DNA of 64,000 bases from Zygnema cylindricum (Eukaryota; Streptophyta; Zygnematophyceae; Zygnematales; Zygnemataceae): contig JBBHKE010003205.1 of NCBI GenBank assembly GCA_037447655.1, positions 1 through 64,000 on the forward strand, read 5' to 3'. Made by a program: the position numbers and the translations under genes. The notes below the pieces were generated by a model, which was not told the DNA's origin, did not search any database, and worked only from the letters and a program-made list of their open reading frames with translations. Shown one piece after another: positions 34,292-47,000 of the stretch (position 1 is its first letter; the number at the start of each line of letters is the position of its first letter).

Positions 34292-35259
34292 TGTAACAAG
34301 ATCTCCTTCCTCTAAGAAAATCCCATTACTACTTACAATCCCAACCACACATTCCAAACATTGGAAAACACACATCCACATTGGACCACACTCACATAAG
34401 GATAAACTTTAAATTAGAAGAAACTTTTGTCCACATAATATTAGCTTGGTCTCTTGCTCTCGTGGCTCAACCCTTCTTAGTAAAGTGTTTTCCACTACTC
34501 TCCACTCTTAATAATTCTATCTCTTAACTACTAAAACACTATTTAGTTTGTAAGAGATTTCAATGCAAAAATGCATTTTCTCCAATTTGGTATTAATCGC
34601 TCAGAACCAAGATCAATCGGAATTTCCACAAACTTTTCCAAAGGAAAAGATGTCTACTCTCCTTTTAGACTTCACTATTTATCCATCATCGCCCTGGACT
34701 AGCTAGGCAAGAGTCAACGCTCCGTTTGAACAGGCTTTTACCTGGGCCAATCATTCATCAACTGGGACTCGGACTGACCAATGCAAAAACGTGCGAAATC
34801 TCTTACTAACTACTTAGCACTTTACTAACCAATCAAACGTTACGTTTCACTACAAAACATTTCCGAGCAAAAGTGCGCGCCAAACGAAACGCGACTTCGC
34901 ATGATCGTGCATAACAAATTTCGCACGCGAAACTTCCTACGAAATTCCCTTAAGTGAAAGTGACGCTTCGTACTAAAATTTGTAGGAAAGAACCACCGTG
35001 CATACTAAACGTTTCATTAGAACTTTATGAAACGTACACGCGAAATTTTGGTACTAATTTGACCCTTCACCCGTTTCAATGACACCCACATGTTATTTAG
35101 ACCCCACACTGTCACCTAAATACACCCATCGCTCTAACTTTTAAAATAGAACTCCAAATAGCGTGATTCTTTCGCGGACGTCTACCAAATTTAGTACTCT
35201 ATAATCATAACACATAAATACCCTTTTATAAACAAGTTCGATCCGCTGTTACTGTTACA
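34292..35259 (-). repeat. gypsy 3' LTR
   Basis: It begins TGTAACA and ends TGTTACA on the plus strand. On the minus strand it directly follows the polypurine tract AAAGAGGGGATGA (35,260-35,272). In the first ~195 bp it differs from the other LTR at about ten positions, which argues against a very recent insertion. Confidence 0.93.
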
Positions 35260-35308
35260 TCATCCCCTCTTTATTTTAAACAGACCTCAGTTAAAACACT
35301 TTTAATTC

Positions 35309-36857
35309 TCAAGACGGCACGTCTTTATTATTATCCCTCCTATACCTCTGTAAAAACTCATAATTTTTGTCCTCTAAAGTCAACTCATCCTCAAGCCTTC
35401 CTAGATAATGCACTTGCCAGAATATACTATCGCCGACCTTGAACCGTTGACCAACCAAATCTAATTCCAATCCTCCTTCAGTTGGTCGAAGATTCGCTGG
35501 TTTCAATTGGCTGATGTGTATCACTGGATGATTTTTTGTTGAAGGCGAAAAGTCCAATTTGGCAGCAACTGACGATATCATGACGATATCATCTCGATTA
35601 CAGTAAATTGTCCAATGTACTTGGGAGCAAATTTCCCCGTAGGATCCGATTGTCCATCGATCTTGCACCTGTAATGAGTTGTAGAAAGCCAAACCTTATC
35701 ACCTGTGCGTAACACCCAATCACCCCGTTTGCGGTTAGCATTTAATTCTTGCCTCCTTTGTGCCTCCACTAATGCATCTCGGACAGTTTTCCAAACTGTT
35801 TGAACGTATTCCCAAAACTCTATTCCAAAACCTCTTTTCTCTAGAATGACCCATGTTATTAAGTCTAATGCTTCTCTAGGTTGGTATTCGTATGCAATTT
35901 TAAATGTTGAGTATCATGTACTAGCATGTTTACATGAATTGTATGCAAATTCCATTAATGGCAATTTAGATTCCCATGTGTTTTGAACTCCACTGCAAAC
36001 AGTCTTAAGCATTTCCTCTAATGTACAGTTCATCTTTTGTGTCTGTCCATCTGTCTGAGGATGATAATCGGTACTCATTTTCAATTCAGAGCATAAATTT
36101 TGCTATCATTCTTTCCAAAAAGCAGACGTAATTTTAGAATCTCTATCACTGATTATAGATAGAGGGACTCCATGATGTCTGACCACGTTGTCAAAATATA
36201 ACTTTGCAATATCTATAATTAAATGAGAGGTTTTGCAAGGGATAAAGATTGCCATTTTACTGAACCTATCGACCACGACCATGATAATGTTATTCTTTTT
36301 AGATGTAACAGGCAACCTGACAATAAAATCCATACTAACAGATTCCCACGGTCTTTCGGGGATATCCAAAGGTTTTAAGAGACCTTTAGGTTTTTGATTA
36401 CTAGGTTTACTCTGTTGGCAAGGGACCCAACTTTCCACGTGTTTTGACACCTCTTTTGCCATCCCAGGCCAAAACAATCTACTTTGCAATCGACTAAGAC
36501 TTTTATCTCACCTAGATGTCCTAAATGCTCATGAGCTTCCCGTAAAATTTGTTTTCTTGAGTCTCCCACTTCAGGAATGCATAATCTATCCCCAATTTGC
36601 AAATACAGTAAACCATCCTCTAGTCTAAATTTTTTGACATGCCTCTCATTCAATGGGTCAGAATTCCCTCCCGAAATATTATTGCAAATCACAGCAAAAT
36701 AAGGATCTTTATTATAACCATTTCTAACAGTATCTAAAAACAATTCATCTTGAACCATAACACTTATTTCAAAACATCTACTTAAAGGATTTGCGACTAC
36801 ATTTGTCTTCCGAGGAATAGATTTGACAATTTGAAATATGTATATTTTTGCATCCAC
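35309..36857 (-). pseudogene. gypsy integrase and degenerate chromodomain, frame-broken
   Basis: The segment 36,857-36,375 has the HHCC zinc region start (HEHLGHLGEIKVL). The segment 36,489-36,106 carries CQQSKPSNQKPKG, SMDFIVRLPV, VVVDRFSKMAIFIPC and IISDRDSKITSAFW, including the first two catalytic aspartates. The part with the catalytic Glu (about 35,780-36,105) is out of frame. The final segments (35,769-35,309) have a C-terminal integrase region (IHISQLKP) followed by WQVHYLGRLEDELTLEDKNY, which resembles the second half of a chromodomain. Confidence 0.8.
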
Positions 36858-36965
36858 CTAACCTGTCTGCCAGTCAAAATCTGTGCATCACTTAATCTAT
36901 GTAAATAAAAGAGTGTTTTATTATCATAGTGAAATGCATAAAATTTTATTATGCAAATAACAACG

Positions 36966-37169
36966 TCATTTCACCAATGCATGTACAATTGCAAGTAATT
37001 CCTTTTCTTTTGCTGTATAGTTCATTTCAGCATCATTAAATTGTCTGGACTCAAAAGCAATAGGATGAAAGTTTTTACCAACCTTTTGACTTATAACTGC
37101 ACCTAGACCTTTATCAGATGCATCTGTAGTGATCAGAACTTCAAATTCCCCAGCAAAGTCAAGATACAC
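36966..37169 (-). pseudogene. gypsy RNase H fragment
   Basis: A 67-codon segment with TTDASDKGLGAVISQ, AFESRQFNDAEMNYTAKEKE and LLAIVHALVK, the usual start of the gypsy RNase H domain with its first catalytic Asp and the Glu of the ExE-like region. It is separated from RT and integrase by frame breaks. Confidence 0.8.
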
Positions 37170-37306
37170 CAGTGTAGGGGCAAAGGTCAGCTTCCCTTTT
37201 AGTTCCTCGAATGCTCCCTCCTAATTAGCTCCCCACACAAACGTCTCCTTCTACCGAAGTAAATCCGTCAAAGGTGCGGCGATCATACTGAAGTTCTTGA
37301 TAAATT

Positions 37307-38447
37307 TTATGTAATAAGTGGCCAATCCCAAAAACAATCTAACTTGTGTGACATGGTAGGTTGTTTCCAATTTTGGATTGCTAAAATTTTAGATGGATCT
37401 GTTTTAACACCTTCCCCACTAACTATGTGTCCCAAAAATAATTGTTCACTTTTAAGAAAGCTGGATTTTGACAATTTTCCATATAATTTTCTTTCTCTTA
37501 ACCTTTGCAACACTCTTCTTAAATGAATTACATGTTGTTTTTTAGATTCACTATAAACTAAAATATCATCTATAAACACTTGGACAAACTCATCTATGTA
37601 ATCTAAAAAGGTTTGGTTCATTAATCTTTGGTTAGTAGGCGGTGGATTCGTTAAGCCGAATGGGATCACTATCCATTCGAAATGACCCACCCTAGTCCAA
37701 AAAGCAATTTTATCAACATCTTCAATTCTAATCGACACCTGATTAAAGCCACTACGCAGGTCAATCAACGAAAAACACTTTAGCACCTTTTAAACGATAT
37801 ATCAAATCAGAAATTAAAGGTAACGGATTATCCTTCACCGTAATCTTGTTTAGACTACGATAATCGACTCACATTCTCAACGTTCCGTCCTTCTTTTTGA
37901 CGAAGAGAACTGGTGCTCCATACGGTGATTTGTTGGGCTGAATATGTCCTTTCTCTAAGAGTTCCTTGATCTGTTTCTTTAACTCCTCCTGCTCAAAGAA
38001 ACTGTGCTTATAAATTCCTGTTATAGGAGGGTTGCATCTAGGTTCAAGGTTAGTAACATGTTCCACATCTCGGGAAGGTGGCTTTCCTAAGGGTAAATCA
38101 CTTGGAAAATCATCTTGAAATTCAAAAATCAAATCTTTAACAACAATATCAGATGTATTAATGTCAGTTACAAAATCAGATTTTAGTTTTTCGAGAGTTT
38201 TAGTGGTGTCTGATTTAGGGATGACATCAATGTTAGTGTTTTTTCCCCCTCTTTCATCAGTAACTGCCTCAGTTACTAATAACATGAAAGCATGATTTGT
38301 TTTATCTTTTAAGTGCTTTTTAAATTGTTTAGCAGATATCAAACCTTCCACTCCTAATCTGGTTATGTTATTTATATGATTCCTATGCAATTTTTTAGGA
38401 GATAATGCTTGCAAAACCTTCCAACCGTTTTCAGACTTCACTTTCAA
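37307..38447 (-). pseudogene. gypsy reverse transcriptase, frame-broken
   Basis: The segment 38,447-37,869 ends with the RT entry region (PITGIYKHSF, ELLEKGHIQPNKSPYGAPVL, FVKKKDGTLRM). The segment 37,786-37,307 continues with SLIDLRSGFNQVSI, an altered GLTNPPPTNQRLMN where most copies read GLTNAPATFQRLMN, and the catalytic FIDDILVYS. The protease region to the right (38,450-38,940) is too broken to find its active site with confidence. Confidence 0.85.
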
Positions 38448-38968
38448 GGTGTTAGTTTCCCAATTAATTTGAGGATTTTGTTCAGTTAACTAAGGTTTTC
38501 CCAGAATTAGTTCTACACTTCCCAAATTCATTATTTCACACACAACTTTCATTTTACGACCCTAGATATCAACTTCTATCGTGTCAGTTTGTAAGTCTAA
38601 TGTGGATTATTACCATTTGCCACTTGAACATGTAAAGGCTTTTCCCTCATGACACTAGGAATTTTATTTTCCTCTACAAATCTATGTGAAATAAAATTAT
38701 GTGTGGCACCTGAATCAACCATTACTCTCAACGATTTTCTTTCCACTAATGACTCGAAATCTAATCAAACTGTGTCTAGTGTCATCATTACTTAACTGTC
38801 CTAACATAGGTCTGTTGTTGAGAATTTCATCAGAAGAATTCTTTAAACTATGCACTGCAGTGAGAATCATATTAAATTCAGCTATCCTAACTTTTCCATT
38901 CGTTAATTTGCCCTCCAGAGTTAACTCTTTAACTTATGGATCCGGTTGACTCAATTGAAGACTTTCAG

Positions 38969-40256
38969 TTAGTCTTTTCCGTTTCCCACCTCTTCGGCTT
39001 CCTGCTCAGCTAGGTATAATGCAATATCCTCTTGGAGACTTTCATTTACATCGACTGTTTTGAGAGAACCTTTATCTATACAGTCTTTAGCGTAATGAAC
39101 TGGACCTCCGCATTTGAAACAAGTGAATTTCTTTTTGGGTTTTGTGCACTCTCTACTAAGATGTGCCTCCTCTCCACTGTTATAACTGTTAATCATTTTC
39201 AGTTGTGCACACTCAAACGCTCTATGACCCTTTTTATGAAAAATAGTGCATTTGGGGATGGTAAGGTTAGGCTTTTGAGCATTAATGCTCGGTTTAAGAC
39301 TCTTAATGTACCCCCCTCTATTGTTAAACTTGTTTCCTGCATTAGCACTCTCTCCACCCTTCTGATTTCCTCTGAAAATATTTTGCCTATTCACCAGACC
39401 AGCATTGAGACCCTCATCCATAAATTCCCCCTCATCCCACTCTGATACTTCCTTCAAATTACCCCTAAGTGATCTAGTTTCCCGATTATACCCCAACTGA
39501 TCCTCTAATTCGAATGCCTTGATTGTAATTCTTTCAAATTATTAAATTTTTTATGTTTCAATTCTGATTTCAGTATAGGATTTAGATAATTTAAGAAATG
39601 CAACTTAGCCATTTCATCAGTTAAACCTATGACGTGAATGCTAGATGAGTCAAATTCCACAATGTAATCCTTCACAGATCCAGTCACCTTACAGTTAGCC
39701 ACTTTTCTTCCATTCTGGATATAAAAGTGTCAGACAATAATCGCGATTTGATCGCGGTTTTAAAAGTTTCCCAATCAACATTATCAAGAATCAATTTAGA
39801 CCTTCTCTGAGTGTAATTCCAAATCTGAGCATTGCCTTTCAAAAAGCTAACAACAAAATAAGTGTAATCATCACAATCACAATTTCTAGATTCCAAATAA
39901 TACTCCATATGAAAAATCCAAGCATCCAACTCATCAATCTTCTTACCATCAAACGATGGTGCCTCACTAATAGACAATTTCAGATCTCTTATCTTCTTAG
40001 GTCTATCATGATCATCCTCCCTAAAACTGGCATTCCTTTTACTACTTTCACCCTTTTGGTCATTAATATCATTTTTGGTCTGAATTAAGTTAATAAGTTC
40101 ATCTAATTTCTCATTTGAAACATTTCCATTTTCTTTAACAACTTTCAATTCACTTTTCAATTCGGAAATGGTTTCATCCATAGCGGCAACATGATTATTA
40201 AATCTTTTGACCAATTTCACAGTACGCTTCTTCAACACATTCAAAGCATTCTCCAT
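38969..40256 (-). pseudogene. gypsy gag, frame-broken
   Basis: From a start at 40,256 the first segment (190 codons) has a coiled-coil-like N-terminus and a Retrotrans_gag-type region (DELDAWIFHMEYYLES, FLKGNAQIWNYTQRR). After breaks at about 39,700 and 39,500 it continues with a Gly/Asn-rich stretch and ends with a CCHC zinc knuckle (CFKCGGPVHYAKDC; C-X2-C-X4-H-X4-C). It would bind and package element RNA. At least two frame breaks make it a pseudogene. Confidence 0.82.
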
Positions 40257-40259
40257 TTC

Positions 40260-40989
40260 ACGTTTTCATGCAGAATTTGTCATTATCACACAATGAAATC
40301 AAGCAAAAGGAAAGAAAGAATATAATTTCCCAAAGAAATTTGCTGCAGATTTGAAGTCCTCAGATTGCTCCAATCCAAGACTTCTTCTCCTTAACAAATC
40401 CTTCAAAAAGGTCAAAATCTGTGAATCAAAAAGACATTAAAAGTAAGTTAGTGCCAATTTAATTCTGCAATTTTCTCAAAATTGAAACAGAAAGGTAAGA
40501 ATTTCCCCACAAATTTTGCAAGAGCAAAAACTCTCAAAGGTAATAATTTAGGGTTTGAAAAGTTTTAAGTCATTTCTGGACTCCTTTGCTCTCGAAGAAG
40601 TAAAGTGCTCCACTTTCCTTCTCCACCATTAGCAAATTTCCCATTTCCCACTACATCAGGATCTTTTGTTCTCTAATCCTCACATCCTCACCCTTCATGG
40701 CTTCAAGCCCTCCCTCTACACATGAATCATTGCTAGGAGAAGGCAAGTTTGTTTGGCCTCTAGGTAATTGGAGTGAGCTTTAGCGGTGGCTACACTGCCC
40801 ACCCCGCCTTAGTCCTTAGGACCTGAGCACGCCCCACATCTAACCAGCGGCCGCTGGCTGTGTGATCACTCAGTTTCCCTCCAATCCCCTACCACTTCAC
40901 ATTGTGGTTCTACCGACACAGGTTAGAGCACCCTCACCGCTCACGACAATCGATTTCGGGTGAGCAAACTTCTCCTTGGTTTCTAACCA
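40260..40989 (-). other. gypsy 5' untranslated leader
   Basis: About 730 bp between the primer binding site and the gag start. No coding capacity was seen on the minus strand. The packaging signal would be expected here, but no specific structure was identified. Confidence 0.6.
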
Positions 40990-41003
40990 AAGCTTTGATA
41001 CCA
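40990..41003 (-). other. gypsy primer binding site, initiator tRNA-Met type
   Basis: On the minus strand the sequence two bases after the LTR is TGGTATCAAAGCT. This matches the TGGTATCAGAGC consensus complementary to the 3' end of plant initiator tRNA-Met with one mismatch. Confidence 0.8.
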
Positions 41004-41005
41004 TA

Positions 41006-41974
41006 TGTAACAGGATCTCCTACCTCTCAGAAAATCCCATTACTACTTACAATCCCAACCACACATTCCACACATTGGAAAATACACATCCACATTGGAC
41101 CACACTCACATAAGGATAAACTTTAAATTAGAAGAAGCTTCTGTCCACATAACATTAGCTTGGTCTCTTGCCCTCGTGGCTCAACCCTTCTTATTAAAGT
41201 GTTTTCCACTACTCTCCACTCTTAATAATTCTATCTCTTAACTACTAAAACACTATTTAGTTTGTAAGAGATTTCAATGCAAAAATGCATTTTCTCCAAT
41301 TTGGTATTAATCGCTCAGAACCAAGATCAGTCGGAATTTCCACAAATTTTTCCAAAGGAAAAGATGTCTACTCTCCTCTTAGACTTCACTATTTATCCAT
41401 CATTGCCCTGGACTAGCCAGGCCAGAGTCAACGCTCCGTTTGAACAGGCTTTTACCTGGGCCAATCATTCATCAACTGGGACTCGGACTGACCAATGCAA
41501 AAACGTGCGAAATCTCTTACTAACTACTTAGCACTTTACTAACCAATCAAACGTTACGTTTCACTGCGTAACATTTCCGTGCAAAAGTGCACGCCAAACG
41601 AAACGCGACTTCGCACGATCATGCATAACAAATTTCGCACGCGAAACTTCCTACGAAATTCCCTTAAGTGATAGTGACGCTTCGTACTAAAATGTGTACG
41701 AAACGAACCACCGTGCATACTAAACGTTTCATTAGAACTTTATGAAACGTACACGCGAAATTTCGGTACTATTTTGACCCTTCACCCGTTTCAATGATAC
41801 CCACATGTTATTTAGACCCCACACTGTCACCTAAATACACCCATCGCTATAACTTTTAAAATAGAACTGCAAATAGCGTGATTCTTTCGCGGACGTCTAC
41901 CAAATTTAGTACTCTATAATCATAACACCTAATTACCCCTTTATAAACAAGTTCGATCCGCTATTACTGTTACA
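41006..41974 (-). repeat. gypsy 5' LTR
   Basis: TGTAACA...TGTTACA on the plus strand, 969 bp. It matches 34,292-35,259 over its whole length. It adjoins the primer binding site on its left and the TACTC target duplication on its right. Confidence 0.93.
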
Positions 41975-41979
41975 TACTC

Positions 41980-44096
41980 AACGCCCATAATTACGGTCCT
42001 AGTCCCTGGCATAATCTCATATGTTGAGCCGTCTTACCCACCGTTGCACGAGAGTCAATATAATATCACCAAAAATAGGACGAGCACCATGAAGCATAAG
42101 GATACGTGACGTCCGACGTGAAGGAAATACGTGAGACCTCTCTTGCCGGATATCAATTTTGACGGCATCTTCAACAGTCTTGCTTTACCTTTTCAATAAA
42201 CGAGACATTAACAAATTTCACAACATCAGCAATATCATCGACACCGCTTCGAGAAAAACCAGGAAAACATGTCGACGAGGAACTAAACATACAACTACAT
42301 TGTTATTACTTTTCTTGTTTGGTATTGTTGTTTACATTATCGACATGGTTGTACCGAGTGATCGCTTTTGTTTGTTTTTCTGTTGGCCAACTTGCTTTAA
42401 ATAGTGGAGCGGGAAATATTTTATATTTCAATTGAATATCATGCGAATAAAATTGGTATGGAGTACAAACTATTACGGGATATGAAATCTTGCTTGGGCT
42501 AGTATGATACGATTATAAGACGCGATGATAAACCATATGATTACATGGGAAGCAAAAAAGTGGATAGCAAAAGATCAAACTGAAAAACTTAGCTCGGAGG
42601 GACGCAATCTAAATGAAACAATAATGCAAAAGAAACCAACACACACAGATCAAGGAACGCCGACAAAAGACATTGAACGAAGGGATGATCACAAAGTCAA
42701 CAACAAAACAGTGAGCCCAAACCAATACCACCTAGCCAAACCTCAACAAGGTTAAAGATATATTAAAAGCAATCCCTTAAAGCCTCAGAAAAACGTTGAC
42801 GGAAAAACGAAGCTAAGGATCAAAGCTTGAGGGCTCCTACGGGACCTTTCCTCGAAAGAGCACCGATCACAAGTCCTTGGGAACTCATCCAAAGCAACTC
42901 CACCTCCATTGGAATAAAGGCATCCACAACATCTGGTGTATGATATACATGTTGCATGGTGTCGTATTGAATTGTATTGTACCATACCACATCTTTTTGT
43001 TGAAAATACTGGTGGACGAAATGGTATGTAAAAGCAGTTAGAAAGAAATGTATGTCCTCTTAAAGCGCGCATGATTTGGTTTTTTTTCTTTTTTCTTTTC
43101 TTTGGTGGGATAGTAGCCTGGTAAAGAAAATCAACTGCGGAATTTGAATTAAAAGTACACTTTTGTTTCGAGCTGGTAGCTCTTTAAGTGTGTCTTTTCG
43201 AACAAATCCAGCAACTATCCTCTTATTTCTTCGTGGATACATTTTTGGGTAATGATAATATGGTAATCAACGTGTTTTTCTTGTTTTATAATACCGTGAT
43301 TACTTAACTATCGCTTAGGAAAGAAATAAATAAACTCTCATGAACACAATTAAGTGTCGAAGATTAAAAGTGAAAACTTAAACGGTTCATGCAAACCAAA
43401 CTTCCCAATGAAGTGAAGCAATAAAATAATTAAATGTGAAATCTTTACTAACTAAAAGCAAACCATGCGCAAGATCATGGGCCCAATTCGTCTTTATTGT
43501 AATTGGCCACTTGAAGCAATTGCTCTACAATTTGGCTTTAACTAGTTCTTTTTGCTCGTCACTGGGTTACAAAAAACAAACAACTATTCTAAAAAACTTA
43601 CAATCACAGAGGAGGTTTACATTTAATGACAAAACATTTTTGAAAGAATTGTAACAAATGCACACGCAACAGAAAAGGTGCAGAAGTTAATTTCATACAC
43701 AGTATTCCAAAAACTAAAACCAGAGAATTCTCAATGAAGTAAAAGATCCAAAATCAAACAAGACTACACACATTTTAAAGAAAAGAAGTCAACAATTCAA
43801 AGAAATCTTCAGATTCTGAAATTTCCAGTAGTACAACAACACTGGTCAGCAAAAATAGATAATATTTTCATGTAACTCTGACAAAAGAAACTCGCAACAC
43901 TCTACGACAAAACCAAAAAAACTTCGTGTATATCTGTCTAAAACAGTATCTCCTCCCATGGATACAGAATGAAGTAAATACCGACTATTCTCCAGATTTA
44001 GAACATATATACAGGCCTTCGTAACAATGGCAGATTTTTGAACCTTCACATAAAACCTACTCTAGAACTACCAAATCCTGACCAACCAAGATTCTC
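41980..44096. other. Intergenic DNA and 3' flank of the minus-strand NBR1 gene
   Basis: No gene or repeat family was recognised. The part nearest 44,096 should contain the 3' untranslated region of the minus-strand NBR1 gene; the transcript end cannot be placed. Small frames at 42,159 and 42,525 have no domain signature. Confidence 0.45.
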
Positions 44097-47000
44097 TTAA
44101 GCCTTCCCTGCCTTATACATCTGCACAAGCTCCTGCACCACACGCTTCACACTGCCCTTATTCTTCAGCATGAGACGGCGATTCACTTTGGTGTCATAGA
44201 ATCCCTGCACCAAAAATGATAAAGAGAATGCTAGTTAGTTTCTTGCATCGCTGACTTAAAAAGATGTATGTGAACACCACAATCAAATATATTCCATATT
44301 AATTCCTTAAAACCTTCCCGATTCATCGTTTCTTGGAGAAAAATACAAAAAGTCCAGAACTCACCATTTCCTCAAGCTCCTCGAGCATTGGATCCCATTC
44401 TGCAGCAGCAACGAGCTCGTCCAAAACACGAGCAAAGTCCATGTTGTACTGCTCGAGCAATTCCTTATTCAATTCTCGGTCAGAGAAGCCCATTGCTTCC
44501 AACTGCTGCAAGAGCTCATCACTCTGAGCATTTCCTGACTCAACATTTACAAACTCATCCTCTTCCTCTCCAGAAATGTTTCCAGATACATTCACTTCCA
44601 CATCCGGGCCTTGTGCCTCTTCTGGAGCTTCTTCCTGAACCGGAATCTGGACCGGGACTACATTTGAAGGCTCACCAACATGGACCGCAACAGTCTCTAT
44701 CGGAGGATGATCAATGAAAGAAAATCCACCTACACTTGTTTTCTCCTCGCTTTGCAACTCAGGCTCAGGTACAGCAGGAGTGTCCACAACCTCAGGAATA
44801 TGTACAATATTCTCTTTAACCTCACTGGTGACATCCTTCTGACATGCGATGTCATCTACAGAAGGCACCACTTCGACAGCTGATGCAAGTTCATGATCAG
44901 AAGAATTTTCATCTTCGATCACAGATTTTTCAACGCCCATTCCCTCCGAAAGTGTAGGCGTAGAATCAGACTGAATCACAGATTTCTCTGAGTCGAGTGG
45001 AGGAGTCGAAGGGCCAGCCTCGGAATTGCTGGCAACATCAGCGACCGATTCCGCGACTTGGGGAGAAGGCTCATCACTAGGAACCACCTGAAAAGGGCAC
45101 ATAAACATAAGCATGTTCCTACAAGGGAAATCTTAAACACAAAATTGCTGCAAACTGGCATATTCACATGCCGAGTACACTTCTAAACTGGTTAAGACAC
45201 AACATTCTCATTGTAAGTTGCAATCACGTCATATACTTTCATTGAAAAGCATGCACGACAGGAAAAAAAAAAAACTGACTACTGTATCCATTGTTCTCCA
45301 TAATCCTGTGGAATAAAAGCTTACCTGAATCAAGACCCACACACGGTGGCCGAATTTGCGACCTCCAGGAGCCGTGAGACGCCAATGGCTGACATAGCGC
45401 CCAGCTTTCTCCGGAGCAAGAAGATCCACGGAAACCTCGACTTCCTCTCCAGGCTGAAGTCCCTCCTCTGGCACCTGTAAAATGAGCAAATTTCACAAAA
45501 GAAAAATGTCATTCACTTCATCAAGTGTCAAAAACAAAGACCTGCCAATGGATATAGCATATCCTTCACGCTTTGCAACAATTAAACAATCCTGATTTTC
45601 ACAAAGAAAAAAGCAGCCATCAAGGAAGCAGAGTGAAGGTCTTCTCCCATACCGGAACAGTGACAACATCATCAGCACCAAAATTGTCTCCGCCAACATG
45701 TACTAAACGAGTGTGTTGAGGCCAGGGGATGGAGCCAGTATTTCGAAGACGCCAGATCTTTGTGAAAGGGGTCCCAGGCGCAAATTCTGTACCATCAAAG
45801 ATAGTAACATCCTTCACAAAGCGAGACTCGAGCTTTCCTTCTGGGCAACGATTTTCAAACGAACGGCCACAGCCTCCTCCACGGCCCATGTGGAAAGGTC
45901 TCCCACCGTAGCAAACACGAGGACCAGGTCCAAAAGGATGGCCATTAAATCCCTGTAAAAAGTAAGAAAAAAAATAACAGTCAAATTTAACATCATCAAC
46001 ATTCAAAAACGAACACAAAACCGCATCATAGCACACACACAAACACATGCAGCAAAAAGTTAAAACGAGGAAGCCAAATGATAAACACACTTCCACTCCA
46101 TAAAATAAGAGCTGGTTCAATCCAACTTTCAGTAACGCTGCAAGAACAGAAAAGTGTCGCACAACATCATAGATGTGAAATCCTACCGGATTTCTTAAAA
46201 AGCTGTTCACTACTACCAGTGAAACTAAACAGAGACTTACTGGGCGTCCCGCATGGGCCCAAAATGGGAACTGACGAGGGCGAAATAGACCTCGGTCAAT
46301 TTTATTGTACTCTCCAGCGACACCATGCTGCTCATAGCAGCTGCGGCAAAGGTCATAATCTGCCTTTCTGTAAAAATAACCACACATCAGCAGTTTTAGA
46401 AACAACTCAACAACAGTCACCTCGAAAAACCTCATGGATATTTTGTGTGGCATCAACATAAAAGAGAAGGCTAGAAATCTCATGTTCAACTGTTGCGAAA
46501 GTCATATTTACAAAAACAAAAGGAATATTTATTCCCTCCTTTTGACAACAGTTACTCGTCGAAGCAAACCAGCGAACAAAATTGATAATTGAGAACATCA
46601 CCCTTAATGTCCAAAAATTTACACACATGAGATGAAACAAGATTATTCACCTGCATAATCTGTCTGTCACATCTATTGGACGAAGCTCAACAACACCCAG
46701 AAATGCCAAAAACTTACACATTTGACTTATATCGAGGTCCCACAATTGGTGTCATCCCACACATATCGCATTGCACTCCACTGTGAAACACCCTTTCAGA
46801 TGCTGTGTCCGCTGCTGTTGCTGCAGCATCATCCCCTGCTTTGGGAAAACACGGCTGAACCTGTTCTCCAGATGCTTCTTCAGGAATTGCACTTTTTTCT
46901 GAGCTGGAAGTGCTCGCAGACGCTTCTCCCTTTGACTTCTTTTCAGACTTCTTTTCTGACATACAAAAGTTTGGCTCAAAGGAGGCCGTGAAACCAGACT

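Larger units (their letters stand above)
34292..41974 (-). mobile_element. Complete Ty3/gypsy LTR retrotransposon, decayed coding, minus strand
   Basis: The 7,683-bp element has two LTRs of 968 and 969 bp. A TACTC duplication lies at 34,287-34,291 and 41,975-41,979. The order on the minus strand is LTR, primer binding site, gag, zinc knuckle, protease region, reverse transcriptase, RNase H, integrase, polypurine tract, LTR. That is the gypsy order, with integrase after RNase H. The C-terminus looks like a degenerate chromodomain, suggesting a chromovirus. Coding parts are split over many frames, so the copy is not autonomous. Confidence 0.92.
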
